From Euclidia mi (taxonomy: Eukaryota; Arthropoda; Insecta; Lepidoptera; Erebidae), in assembly GCA_944739405.2 (NCBI GenBank), contig OX123182.2, positions 62,933,183-62,997,182 of the forward strand: a stretch of 64,000 nt of DNA, read 5' to 3'. Below, in pieces: positions 9,930-21,545 of this stretch (positions within the stretch are counted from its first letter, which is position 1; each line of letters starts with the position of its first letter). Under the pieces are notes generated by a model that saw only the letters and a program-made list of their open reading frames with translations, made no database searches and was not told where the DNA came from. Position numbers and translations under genes: made by a program.

Positions 9930-11091
9930 CACATGATGTTTACCTTGGAAACAAGTTATACAAAAAGCAGAAAGGAACCAACAGCAAAAACACACATTAT
10001 ATATATTGCAAAACCGAACCACAGCACCATGGGACTCGATTCTTCAAATAAATAAACCATATTAATTCCATGTCATTTTATACAAAACAGATCCATACTT
10101 GCGTGCCTTACGCCCGATTGACGACTGCACGAAAAATATCTTGTTGTGTACACGTTCCGATTGGTCTTATCTGCGGAAGACACGAAAAGTTGTCGTGCTT
10201 AGAACAGACAAAATTCTTGTCATGTACACGAAGAATTCGTCTTGTCTGCCGTAGACACGGTAAATTTTCTTAATGTGTACTCTCTCTTAGTGGCTCTTAG
10301 TGGCTTCACTGCTTCAATCTGCCTAATTGTTGAGTGAATAATGCTCGTTATGTGTTCGCGAAGCCAAACTACTTAGCTCTATCTTGTTGCCAAACATACA
10401 TTATTTAATGTACATACCTACAGATTGGTTTCAAACTTCAAGTACTAGTTTAAGTGATTAAAAAAATAACTTTTATTAAAATTTATATTGCGACTGCCGG
10501 GAGAATTATTTTTATAGTCATAGCCTTTTTCACACTCATAAAGGTGAATAAAAAGAAATGTTTCCTCAGAGGTTTTCTTCCTTATTAAAGGCAGCCCCTG
10601 GCCATATATCATGTTTTTAGCTTCAATAGTTCAAGCATTTTAATAATATGTCACTCAGGGCATTTTGTTTTAATTTACATAATATGGTTTTCCTTTCTAT
10701 TATGAGAAAACAGAACCAATCATATTATTAAAAGAAAACAGGACATAATAAACAAATCTACGTAAAATAGCCGCATCCATTCGCTTATCTGGGAAATAAA
10801 ATAGAATGGGAATGCGAACAAAGGCAAAAAAGTGAGTGATGATTTCACCTTATCTCTGCAAGCCTCATTTTCTGGTACAGATGTTTGCAATCCATCAGAA
10901 CACCATTTCTTATGCGTTGTTTTGATGTAAACTTTTAAAAAGTAAATCTTGGCAATATGTTGTACAAAAATGTTGATTAAAATATTCCATGTTGTACCTC
11001 TTTAGGGAATTTCGAATGTTCCAACGAAATAACTCCAAAACTTGCTTTGTACTTAGCGCTTTCGAAATGTTACAAAGTTTCAAAATTTATT
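9930..11091. other. non-coding, no recognised gene
   Basis: Positions 10110-10275 repeat short motifs (GCACGAAAAATATCTTG, TGTACACG, CTGCGGAAGACACG) that also occur at 8480-8545 (GCACGAAAAAAATCTTATC, TGCGTAAGACA), suggesting an old repeat family. The rest is AT-rich and unrecognised. Confidence 0.3.
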
Positions 11092-11345
11092 TAAAATATA
11101 GCCCAGTGGTGTACGTAACGGACTGCCGAGACGATGGTCTCGGGTTCGATCCCCCGGTACTCCGGGCACACACCTCTGACTCACACTCTGTAAATATCGC
11201 TCGCTTAATGATGTGCCCGATAAATGGCAATCGGCTCGCCCCCTATTACATTGGGACCGAAACATAACTGGCGAAGTGTGGGTGTGTAATGTATTACACA
11301 CCTCTGCCTACCCCTTCGGAGATAAAAGGCGTGAAGTTATGTTTT
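11092..11345 (+). mobile_element. tRNA-headed SINE (family A)
   Basis: A box TAGCCCAGTGG (11099-11109) and B box GGTTCGATCCC (11143-11153) begin the element. The body GCAATCGGCTCGCC, CCTATTACATTGGGAC and TGGCGAAGTGTGGGTG leads to the hairpin tail CCCCTTCGGAGATAAAAGGC. Unlike 3704 and 14550 it lacks the CCGTGTGG head: the tRNA part itself is the 5' end. Confidence 0.7.
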
Positions 11346-11743
11346 CTTCGCCACGTTATAAGACATTTTTTTCATGTTATGAATGTTGTTTAATATTTCT
11401 TATAGTAAAAGAGTTTTGTTAAGTTTCTATAATAATTTTAACTAAAAATAAGTATCAAATATAAATCATATTTTTAAATCAGCAGTTCATCAGTCTTCCT
11501 TTACTGACCGACAGACAACGTCCAGTCAAAATTACAATTAGGGCGCAAGAGGCTGAAAGCCAAGTATATTCTTCGGGAGAATAGAGGAGCACTAATAGAC
11601 GACTTTTGTGAATTCTTCCTCTAAGGAGGTAATAAGAAAAGTAAGTTTGTATGATTATTTCCTCAGGGAGGCGGGTTGTTAATTTATAAAACTTCTCATG
11701 CATGCCATCACGGCAGGTAATCTTCATACAAAATATTTCAACC
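11346..11743. other. non-coding, nothing recognised
   Basis: AT-rich sequence without a supported feature. Confidence 0.35.
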
Positions 11744-12097
11744 TTAGTCTATGGGAGTCACATATCTTATTTGACAGTTACCTCCCGCCCCGAACTCCTG
11801 GAACCTATCGCCATGTTTCCTAAACTGTCAATTTGTCAAACTTTTGACAATGAAGAATGTTACCTAATTTTGATTATTAGGTCTCCATATTCTCTTTTAA
11901 AAATAAAAAATACTAGTGAAAGAATTACTTCGATACGTTAATTAGTTTTCGATTTAGAAGTAAAACAAGTTGTAACCGCACAACGCGGGCTGCCGTGTCG
12001 GTGTGACGTCATCGTACATTACGCTCCGTCTGGCTCACTCAGTCCACTCGCGGTCGCGCGCCCGTGCCGTTGAAATAATACCTAAATACTTCTAAAA

Positions 12098-12223
12098 ATG
12101 TCCAATCCAGGTAATAGGAAATCATGTGTTGTGCCTAAATGTAAAAATACAACTACCAATTCGCCGGAAAAGTTGTTTTTTATATTTACAAAGGACATTA
12201 AAATGCGAAAAAAAAAGATATAG
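12098..12223 (+). pseudogene. THAP zinc-finger N-terminal fragment
   Basis: ATG at 12098 starts MSNPGNRKSCVVPKCKNTTT, with the C-x4-C start of a THAP C2CH zinc finger, a sequence-specific DNA-binding domain. The spacing and the KNT that follows are typical. The frame ends at TAG 12221-12223 after 41 codons; a shift of frame in the A8 run at about 12208 would let it continue for some 20 codons. The distal C-x2-H part and the AVP-type motif are missing. A GC-rich stretch (11970-12060) upstream could be its promoter or leader. Confidence 0.5.
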
Positions 12224-12343
12224 TTACGAAGAGATTAGATCCATTTGGAGATAAACGATTAATTAAATAATGAATAGACATCTTTTCAACTTCTTTAATT
12301 TTCACATATAAAATGTGAAAGAGAACACTGTAAGTATTTGAAG

Positions 12344-13427
12344 TAGCGATGTGCCGAGTACGGTTTGACTCGAGTCAGACTCGATTCCTGCTTAGAACTC
12401 GCCTACTCGAATACCAATTTATTTTGATTCGAGTACGCCGGACTGAATTCCGGTACTCGAGTCAGGAATAATCGATTTGTACTCGCTAACTCAATTCTAT
12501 TAATGCGAGTCCAACTGACTCGAGTCTCATATTCGAGTTTGGTTAACTCGCTCCTGACTGTTTACTTAACCAATGAAGTGGCGCGTGCCTAATAATACAA
12601 ACGAGTTTGAGCCTGCATCTTTTTGTTTTGATGTCTTTATTTTGTGCCAGTTAGCAGTTATTGTGAGTACTGAGTTCTACTGAGTAAATTTATTTAATTG
12701 TTTATTAATACCGGAAGTGAAGTGACTAAATTGTAATTAACTTTATTTTAGAATGACGCCGAAAAAGCCTCAGGTGTATGGAAGTGTTTTTTGAGAAAGT
12801 GGACGGCGGTAAAAATGTGCAAAAACTATAACTCCGTATTTAAAGATTTCAGTAACACAACTAATTTGTTAAAGCACCTAAAAAAATCTCATCCTATTAT
12901 TTACTCGACTCAGATTTTCAATTTTTCAACTACCCCCTACATTTATTATTGTTATTTATTTATTTATTTATTTATTATTAGGTAAACTCACAGCATATAT
13001 ATAAAACATTTACAGTAATAATCTTAAATCTAAGGTTCTGATATACATGCGACTTACGAGTTAACACAGCATTCACATTTTAGACAACACATTTTAAATA
13101 ACGTTTGTACAAATTATGTTGTTACACAAATGAACTCGATTATGTCATAAGGCTTAACCTAACCTACACGCTGTTTGAAGCTAACTCCTTTTCATTTTGC
13201 CCTTTTGTTCTAAAATTGGACTCTAGTTCTGGACTAGAATTTTCAGACTCGAATTCTGGACGCGAATTTCTAGACTCGAGTCCAGCTGGACTCGAGTTAA
13301 TATTCGAATACCGAACATAGAATTCGAGTACTGGTCTCGAATCAGGGAATCGAGTCATGATTCGAATACCGGATAAACTGACTCGAGTCAACTCGATCCA
13401 TCAAAACAGCGACTCGGCACATCACTA
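12344..13427. mobile_element. hAT-superfamily element, non-autonomous, complete ends
   Basis: It is flanked by a perfect 8-bp target duplication ATTTGAAG (12336-12343 and 13428-13435). The terminal inverted repeat is TAGCGATGTGCCGAGT on the left and ACTCGGCACATCACTA on the right. Both terminal 200 bp are packed with short motifs of the ACTCGAGT type in both orientations, which look like subterminal transposase-binding repeats. A BED-finger fragment (12791-12895) is the only trace of a transposase. About 12945-13170 is AT-rich and lacks the motif, and may be a secondary insertion. Confidence 0.8.
12791..12895 (+). pseudogene. BED zinc-finger remnant of a hAT transposase
   Basis: The frame reads CKNYNSVFKDFSNTTNLL then KHLKKSHP. 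This fits the second half of a BED finger (C-x2-C...N-T-x-N-L-x-x-H-L-x3-H-P), the DNA-binding module at the N-terminus of many hAT transposases. The second cysteine is tyrosine here, and the flanking frames are broken (a stop precedes it at 12795 in the upstream frame), so it is a fossil. Confidence 0.5.
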
Positions 13428-13983
13428 ATTTGAAGCTCTCAAAGTTTTAATGCTAGTTTGTCAATTTTTTTTTTATTTTTCTAATAACACTTGGTAGCAG
13501 GCGTTGAAGGCTCCTCGCTTCGACGATGTAGCCACATTAAAAATGCTATAGTCTGTTTACAGCCACCTCTGCTGGCGGCACAATCTTCGCAGGTTACATT
13601 TAAAGTTTCTTGATCCCTTTTCATTGCATTCTAAACTGCAATGATAAGGTGTGGTACGTACGCAGTGTTCTGGCGTGATTCTACATTTAACCGTACATAC
13701 ATCACCTACTCTTTTTACTTGAACATAACCAATAGATCATCGCTATAGCTGTCTCTTGCCGATCTGAAATAAGTTTCAAATAAAAATAAATGGCCTTACG
13801 TATTTTGTTAGTAAAAAAAACAAATAAAAAAGGTTCAGTACATCTGTTTAAACATCTACATTTGCAAATTAAATAAAATAAAATGGCCTTACGTATTTTG
13901 TTAATAAAAAATACAAATAAAAAAATGGTTTAGTACCTACTTCTGTAACGTTCAACCCACTACATCTATATCCTAGGTACCTA

Positions 13984-14151
13984 TCCTACTTTTTACTAAT
14001 ATGTATTATAAATGCGAAAGTTTGTGAGTGTGTGTTTGTTATCTTTAACGCAAAAATTACTAAGCGGATTTGGACGAAGTCTGGAATAACACATATCTAG
14101 GCTACTTTTAATTCCTGGGGAAACGTGGGCGAAGCTGCTGGCGGAAGCTAG
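13984..14151 (+). mobile_element. short Helitron-type element (168 bp)
   Basis: Starts TCCTAC after A (13983), contains AATGCGAAAGTTTGTGAG and GCGGATTTGGACGAAG, and ends in GGGCGAAGCTGCTGGCGGAA then CTAG (14148-14151) followed by T. The TC start, the 3' hairpin and the CTAG end fit the common short Helitrons of Lepidoptera. Confidence 0.7.
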
Positions 14152-14549
14152 TTTGCAATAAATCAATGTACCTAGGTATGTACTTATTTAAATTTACTAA
14201 GAACAGCGGTACCTATACATACATACGTACACCTATAGCTACAAAACTATAATACATATTTGTTGCCATTATCGTAAAATTTTAATGGTAGGCAGGTACT
14301 TCTACTATTTGAGTTGCATTCTTCCATTACGACATTAGATAGGTATTTTGTTTTGATAAAACATTTTAGAACAGATAACCTATTATGCATAAGTAGTAGC
14401 AAGGAAAATTTATTTACCTTTGCATTTTCATTCCTCGCATTTCAGCGACAACGAAATCACTATTTGTTGATAAATAATGCACAACTACTAATTCTATTTT
14501 AGGTAGATTATCCGATTGCCCTTTTTTGAATCCTTCATCCATTTTATTA

Positions 14550-14947
14550 CATACATACATACATACATATCGTCACGCCTTTTATCCCCGAAGGGGTAGG
14601 CAGAGGTGTATTTCTACACCCACTTTTCGCCAGATATACTTTAGTCCCACGTAATAAGAGGCGAGCCTATTGCCGTACCGGGCACATTTCCGGACTCCGT
14701 GCGGCTACTGAGAATTTCGTGACAGAAAAACCCAATAACACTGCCCGACCCAGGAATCGAACCCGGGACCTCCCGATCCCACGCGCACATTTATGCCGCG
14801 AGACCAACGAGGATGTCGAGTTTTCCGTCTCTACGCAAAGATGGTATGTGTATTGCATCGTGTTATCCCTTAGTCGCCTCTTACGACACCCACGGGAAGA
14901 TAGGGGGTGGTGACACTTGTATTCTATGCCGTCAACCACACGGTTTC
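14550..14947 (-). mobile_element. composite SINE, full length, 14-bp target duplication
   Basis: It is bounded by perfect CATCCATTTTATTA repeats (14536-14549 and 14948-14961), which fixes the element at 398 bp. On the minus strand it starts with the CCGTGTGGTTGACGG head, then a tRNA-like module with B box GGTTCGATTCC (14763-14753), the shared 3' half, the CCCCTTCGGGGATAAAAGGC hairpin tail and (TATG)n. Because one target duplication encloses all modules, head, tRNA-like middle and tail move as one unit. Confidence 0.85.
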
Positions 14948-15905
14948 CATCCATTTTATTAATCGAATAATATTTACTATTTTTAGACTATTAACGTAAT
15001 ACGCGAACGAAAACACAACAAAATACTGCGCAAGCTATTACTATAACCGTTGGCGACTTCATAAGTTCATACTAAGCGGAGCGCGACCCGCGCGGCGCGT
15101 TGTGACATGACGTCACAAGTGGTCACGTGGCTGTTAGCGGGACTCGAAATTTTTGTAAACTTTGATTGCCTATAAAATCAAAACTACTAGGTATTTTTGA
15201 ATACAACAAAAAAAAGTAGTGTAATTGTATACATACGGGCTTTACTGAGACAAAATTTCAAGTGATTTGACATACCTAGTAACATTCTTCATTATGACAG
15301 TTTTGTCAACAGCAACATTAGTTTTAACAAAGTTGATCGTGTGAAGTTTTGCATTTACTTATTTCCGTAAGTTATCCTCTCAATTTCTGAAGCTGTGATA
15401 TCATCATATACAACAAGTGCTGTGTTGCGACATGTGCTAGTAGACGAAAGGACGTCAGTTTTCACATGTTTCCAAAAAGTGAGACAGGACTCAAAAAGTG
15501 GTTGCAGTCCATTATTTGTGAACGATTGCGACGCTTGAGTTTCCAGGAACTTCGTTAACAGTTTGTGTGCCAAAAGCATTTCGAGAAGAGGTTTCTTTCT
15601 GCAACGTGCGATAAGAGTTCGTCTTTAAATATTTAAAGGCACGGATGTCTTCCGACTACAAAACAAATATTTACCTGTGATGCAATGTAAAGCTTTAAAT
15701 AAATTTAAAACTAAATTGAAAAATAAAGCAAAGTGAAAAAGCAGTGTTTTATTTTAGAAATGCCCTTTCTTAACTTAAAATAGTAAAATGAATATTTCCT
15801 ACTAGGAAAAATTAGGCTGAATCATTCTTAATTATTGCCCGAAACGTTACCGATGAAAAAAAAAACAACTGTCATTTATGATATGTGAGCCTACAGTCTA
15901 GTTTT

Positions 15906-16786
15906 GCTCTATGGGAGTGCTCCGTCTGTACGTTAGTACAATATAGTCTGTGCATGCCATATTGAATCAAACATTTGCGTTTTCAGCTATATTCCAAGGA
16001 TACCGTATTACGGAGCCCCTTTTAACCTTTCATAATGTATAAAAGTTTGGTATTTTAAAATACATGAACTAGAAGAAAATGCGGGAATAGATGAATATTA
16101 ACAGTTATGGGGATGTATGTACAAAGCGTCTAAAATCATGACATACTCTAAAATACATATTAAAGATCAATCAATAAATATATCTATTTGATGTTTGACT
16201 CTACAAATAAAGAATCCCTAGAGACAAAACAACTTCGAATGAGCTTTTAAGACGTCGAGACGAATATTCAAGACGAATAACAAAGTGCCTTTTAAAAACT
16301 TATTAAGTAAGTACATATTAACTCTATTAAATCAAGCACTTCATAGAATTGAGTTCTGTAAGAATACAAGACCTAAACGCGTAATAACTAAGTAGGTACA
16401 TAGATAAGTTAATTTACAAGTACTTTGGTTATGTACCACCATTGTGTTAACGTTGGAACATTTCAAATAGAACACTTTGAGAACAAAACCACTCCAATAT
16501 ACTAATAAGCCTAATTTCAAATCGTGTTTCAAAATTCTATAACATAAGATACTGGTATTAATTTCGTCTGGTGCTTTTCTATGAATTTATCAGAAATATG
16601 AATACTCCTTAACAAGAATCAAAATTCAAGTAATGAATTTCGTAAACGATTTATATCGTCTATTGAGAAAATTCATATTTTCAATTGAAATAGTAGCATT
16701 TAATTTTGTTGAAATAAATAAATTATTTGTTTGCATACAATTAAATACGTATACTAACAATCTTCTTAAGTTAACATTATTATTTT
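15906..16786. other. non-coding, nothing recognised
   Basis: AT-rich sequence without a supported gene or repeat. Confidence 0.35.
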
Positions 16787-17285
16787 CTGACAAAGAAGAT
16801 ATATAAGACAAGTGTGAATGCATACATACATAGATAGACTCACGCCTGTTTCCCCGAAGGGGTAGGCAGAAGCATATTAAACGCCTACTTTTCGCCAGTG
16901 TTTTGATCCCACGTAATAGGTGGCGAGCCTATTGCCGCTTATTGGGACATTTTGTTTGCCAGAGCCTCGTCCGTTGATCGGCAGGTGCACCACTTGCAGG
17001 TGAGGTTAGCTTGGGACCCTAAGTTCTTGGTGGGAACCCTATGCACCAGTGTGAATGGGACAGGACAAATGGGAAGACCTAGGCGGACGTTCTCTGATCT
17101 CAGATTGGAGACATCCTACAAAAGGACAGGTCAGAAGTACCCTTAACAGTAGAGCATGCATGAGAAACTTGATGGGAGTCAATGAAGCTAGAGAGGTATG
17201 TCAGGATAGTTGCAAATGGCATTCCGTAGTCTCTGCCTACCCCTCCGGGAAACAGACGTGAGTCTATGTATGCATGTATGTTTAT
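16787..17285 (+). mobile_element. 3' fragment of the RTE-like LINE, split by a SINE
   Basis: 16787-16820 and 17058-17260 match the last coding part of the LINE at 56028-57765 (CTGACAAAGAAGATAT, AAGTGTGAATGGGACAGG, then TCCGGGAAACAGACGTGAG and (TATG)n). Small indels (such as an extra CTCA near 17098) break the frame. Between the pieces a SINE has inserted. Confidence 0.75.
16821..17047 (-). mobile_element. SINE family C inside a LINE tail
   Basis: It is flanked by a perfect AGTGTGAATG duplication of LINE sequence (16811-16820 and 17048-17057). Same head, body and hairpin tail as 2412-2653. Confidence 0.8.
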
Positions 17286-17681
17286 AAATATTAACCGCTT
17301 TTGGTGCTTAAGTATATTATTATAAGGCAATTGTTTAACTTTGTCAAGATAGAGGGTACCAGTGATGCGTTAACTTTTTCAGTTTATTGCCTTACAGTTA
17401 AATAATTATAGTTATCTACAGTTTTTACCTTTATCAGAGAACCTTTATATTTTAAATTGTATTTCGGGATATATACCACGTACCTAGCTTAGGTTAGAGT
17501 AACCAATATTTCGGCACTGTTGCAAACGCCATGTTCACGGATGTACTGAGTTTATTGCGAGTGGATGAATGTTACGAGCAAGTAAAACGGTCTACCCACT
17601 TTCTTATTCGTTTTTTGCGTACAACACCACTATCTCTGTTATCGCTATAGCACTAATATAATAATAATAATAATAAATATA

Positions 17682-17925
17682 ATGTCCGTGTGGTGACGGA
17701 TTAAGAATACGGAATGTCACCACCCCATATCATCCCATGGGTGTCGTAAGAGCCGACAGAGGGAGCATATTATGCAGAGAACAGCACTGTAAGAGAAGGA
17801 AAACTTGATACAAACCCTATACCAACCCGTTTGGCCAGCGTGGTATAGTAGGCCAATTCCTCCTTTCATAGGAGAGGCCTAGTCCAGCAGTGGACTGTTA
17901 AAGGCTGATGATGATGATGATGAAT
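17682..17925 (+). mobile_element. SINE family B, (GAT)n tail
   Basis: Starts CCGTGTGGTGACGGATTAAG, contains CGTTTGGCCAGCGTGGTATA, and ends CAGCAGTGGACTGTTAAAGG, CTGATGATGATGATGATG. The target duplication is obscured by flanking AATAATAA repeats. Confidence 0.7.
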
Positions 17926-17929
17926 AATA

Positions 17930-19862
17930 AATTTATTTCTCAAAAAACACAGATACAAATAGTATTCTTATAGTATTATATAAAACTTACGGCTAATAGT
18001 GTTCAAAGAATTGGGAAGAACACCAGACTTCTGTACTAGTTAAAAACTGTATCACAGGCAGTTGGGTCCCGCTTAACAAATTTGTTGATTTGTATTTTAG
18101 CAATACAGCAATATAATTACACAATTTGGCAGTATACAATATAATCAATAAATAAAAACTAAGTTAATTATTATTAGGTACCTATTCATAATCATTGATC
18201 ATATATTAGAATCAATGTATTACGTAAGTACTGTTTATTCTGTGGTATTACGTGTTGTGCATGATAAACAAAAATTTAATCGACTTGGAAAACTGCGGGT
18301 CAGCAGAATCGCGAATAATGTCAGTGTTAGACAATTTAGCATTTATTTATAACATTATGTAATAGTTACGTGCACTTATAAACTAGATGAAACAATGTTA
18401 AGTTAGTAGGTCAATATTCTAATGAGGTGTTAACTTTATAAAATAGTAGATGAAATATACGTATTGTCTTATTAAAATGAGTATGGTGTATTCTATACAG
18501 AGAACTTAGGTATCACCATAATCAATGGTATTGATGTACCTCTTCTCGGCCATTACTTTCGCTGGACAGTCAATGCATCCTGTAATACACACTGTACCCG
18601 ATCACGACATACTACACTCACTACGTATCCTTTAAAATGTAAATAATACTCTACATATATTGTTAAACAATATAAATATTATATTTTAACTAATTGGAGG
18701 ATATTTTTATTACCGACCTCTCAGTTATTGGGGATTTCAATTCAATTACAATTTTCTGATTATAGCATTGACCAACGTAATGTCAGTCAATCTGTTAGAC
18801 TCATATTTAAAATACTTACCATACCCCTTTAGACCATTGTTTTTTTTTTTTAAATCCTGCTATGCATTTTTATTACCTATTATATTTAACATGTTTTTCT
18901 CAACATAAAGTCTGGTTGGCTGTTTTTGAAAGAATATCCGATTGGAGCGAATACTTTTATTTGATGCTCGTAAAACGTTAATTGCTAATTGGAATTATGT
19001 GAAATATACCCGTCCGTAACAATATCTGAAACTTACGTGACTTATAGAGCTTATTAATTGAATTGTGTAGCTTTATTCAGTGTTCATTTTGTAGCAAAAT
19101 CGTACTTAACATGAAAAAAAAATTCAACTGTATAATTAAATGTATTCTTAACCAGTTTGTTACATTATTTCGGATAACTGTCTACTGTTCTTCTACAAGT
19201 AAGTGTTATAATAGTTTTATAATAAATTTCCACTTTCAGATGTAAAATAGTGCCCATAATATGCGTCGTTATCTCGTTTGCAAACTTTAATGAAATAGTC
19301 ACTGTTGGCGCATATGCTAAAGATAGGGAAAAGTGTACACCGAACATCACAACATTTCGCATCCAATCAAAGGCTTCTTACGTGACGCGATAAACGTTTG
19401 CCATTGGCTCTTGTATTGTTCCCATTCCCCACTCTCCTCGACCGATGTAACCACGTATTTTAAAATATAATCGTTTTTGATTTCGAACAATACGCATCTT
19501 TCACTCAAAACTCTGGAATATCTGGTGGTGCCTGCTGCTGCTGAACTGGCTAAAAACGCGCTACGTATCTGGAGCAGACAACAGGAGGGCCTGGAGGCCA
19601 AGCGCACATTGGAGTCGAAGGTGGATGGGCCGTTCATCGTCATCGGAAATTCGCAATCTGGTGGGACCAACTATCCTTTCTCTCCCTATCACCTCCTAGT
19701 TCTCTTTGTGATACCTGTGTCTAAACTGATTTCAGTGAGAGTTGCCGCAATCGAGTTTTGAGCAACCTAATTCAATTATTCGCGAGGCCAGCTACGCTAC
19801 TCATTGCTGCACGTGATTCAAAGTTCCAACTGTAAGTACTCCTATTCTCACATACCACCAAA
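17930..19862. other. non-coding; possible leader of the BEL/Pao element at the right end
   Basis: 17930-19400 is AT-rich and unrecognised. 19477-19761 has a GC-richer open frame (AAAELAKNALRIWSRQQEGL) that could be the leader of the retrotransposon or a stray exon; it was not recognised. No LTR could be delimited. Confidence 0.3.
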
Positions 19863-21497
19863 ATGGCTACAGAAAGTACTAAGTTACGCGATAAATCCCC
19901 TCTCACGTTAAATATTGATAGTGCTAGTAAATCACGCGAAAAGTCTCCTAATTTTGGGTGTGCCGATCCCACGTTGCTTCGCGACCTAGTCAAGAAACGT
20001 GGCATCATCAAAGGCAGACTTACCAAATTTTCTAACTTCTTAGATTCATTAGAAGAGCGCGATAATCTAATTTCTTCTACTCGAGATCGTATAGATTTAA
20101 AATTACGCATAAAGGGTATTACTAGTTTATATACCGAGTTTAATTATATTCAAGGTCAAATAGAGGAGTGTATTTCCGATAGTGAGATGTCTGAGCAGTT
20201 AGATCAGAGAGATTTATTCGAAACCACTTATTATAGTATATTAGCCCACGCGGAATCCATGCTGACCGATGGGGAGGTTACTGACGGTTCCAATAAAAAG
20301 CATTGCTGTAGCGAATTATCACAGTCGGTTAAACTTCCAACCATTTCTTTACCTACATTTGACGGTTCGTATGAGCACTGGTTGGAGTTTAGAGACACAT
20401 TTATATCTTTGGTACATAATTCTAAACGTATTGGCAATATTCAAAAGTATCACTATTTAAAGTCTTCCTTAAAGGGCAATGCCGAGTTAGTGGTTAATTC
20501 TGTAGAATTCTCCTCAGATAATTACCAAGTCGCATGGGAATTATTGCTAAATAGATACAATAATAATAGACTTTTAGTTCACAATCACGTCCAAGCATTG
20601 TTTAGTATTAGCGCACTATCGAAAGAATCACCGGCTAGCATTAAGAAGCTTATCGACATTATATTAAAAAACTTATGCGCTTTAAAACTACTAGGCGAGC
20701 CAACTGATTCGTGGGACACGCTCATCAATTATATTATTGTTTCAAAGTTAGATAAAACGACCGAACGCGAATGGGAGACACACAATTGCACATTATATCC
20801 GAGCGAAAACAATTCTAAACGCATAATTAAAGTTGACGAATTAATTAGTTTCCTTAAGGACAGAGCGGATGTGTTGGAAACATTGCAGTTGTCAAACAAC
20901 AAATCACATAATATACAAACTGAAAATAAGAAACACAGTTCACATTTAAATAAAACTTCACACTGCAATGTTTCTACACACAAATCCAACGATGGCCGCT
21001 TGTCTCGCTACAAAAGGACGTGTTTAAAATGTAACTCAAATCATCCACTTTATTCTTGTCAAGAATTTATCGATAGTGACTTAAATTCAAAGTTAAACTT
21101 AATTCGCGAGCACAAACTATGTGAGAATTGTTTACGTTCGGGTCATCCTCCTGATAAATGTTTGTTTGGGCCGTGTCGAAAATGTAACCGCAAACATAAC
21201 TCATTAATTCATAACGATAACGCGGACAGTTCGGTCGCATTGCATTCTAACTTAACGACTGACCGCCGAGTTGAGAGTGTCACCGTAGGCCCAGTGCAGG
21301 CTCACGTTGACCCCGCCTCCTCATCCGTTGCGACATATTCGCCTTCTATTCACGTAAACAAGGTACATATGCATAACGATTCTATAGATACGCACTCGGT
21401 TTTACTATCAACAGCTGTTGTCGAAGTACTCGATGTTCACGGCGTTTATCATCAAGGGCGGCGCTTCTTGATAGTGGTAGTCAGCGGTGTTTTATAA
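19863..21497 (+). pseudogene. BEL/Pao Gag with zinc knuckles and start of protease
   Basis: A 544-codon frame from ATG 19863. The N-terminal 140 residues are helical and charged. The middle (KLPTISLPTFDG, residues about 156-167, then HWLEFRDTF) is the conserved Gag core of Pao elements that packages RNA. Cysteine-rich knuckles follow: TCLKCNSNH (about 383-391), CENCLRSGHPPDKC (about 420-433) and CRKCNRKHNSLIH. The end (from about LSTAVVEVLDVHG) enters the protease, but the frame is lost near 21455, and the C-terminal tail to the stop at 21495-21497 is out of frame. Confidence 0.8.
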
Positions 21498-21545
21498 CAA
21501 AATCGTTTTGTAAATTAATTAATGTTCAGGTGGTAAATTCTACTT
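21456..21545 (+). pseudogene. BEL/Pao aspartic protease core, in a shifted frame
   Basis: The active-site motif ALLDSGSQ and the following RCFITKSF occur in a frame different from that of Gag and RT. Gag (19863) and RT (21546) share one frame (distance divisible by three), so two compensating indels flank this roughly 90-bp segment. Confidence 0.55.

Larger units (their letters stand above)
11744..15905 (+). mobile_element. decayed THAP-domain DNA transposon with later insertions
   Basis: Two pairs of inverted repeats bracket the region. The outer pair is 11744-11780 and 15866-15901 (core CACATATC...TGACAGTT, about 18/22 over the best part). The inner pair is 11841-11866 and 15273-15300 (core ATGAAGAATGTTAC, exact). 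Farther inward both sides carry a GTGACGTCAT motif (about 12005 and 15108) in a GC-rich setting. A THAP-like reading frame starts at 12098. Nested insertions are a hAT element (12344-13427), a short Helitron (13984-14151) and a SINE (14550-14947). The remaining body has no transposase. Boundaries and superfamily are inferred; P- or Kolobok-type elements are known to encode THAP domains. Confidence 0.4.

Noticed and set aside
15355..15579. 74-codon minus-strand frame inside the THAP-type element
   Set aside because: Not recognisable, opposite to the THAP fragment, and no splice context; kept only as a possible decayed piece.
16821..17285. Head-to-head insertion or twin-priming inversion of a LINE
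   Set aside because: The AGTGTGAATG duplication and LINE sequence on both sides show a simple SINE insertion into a LINE.
19477..19761. Host exon upstream of the BEL/Pao element
   Set aside because: GC-richer and open, but without clear splice sites or a known domain; it may be retrotransposon leader.
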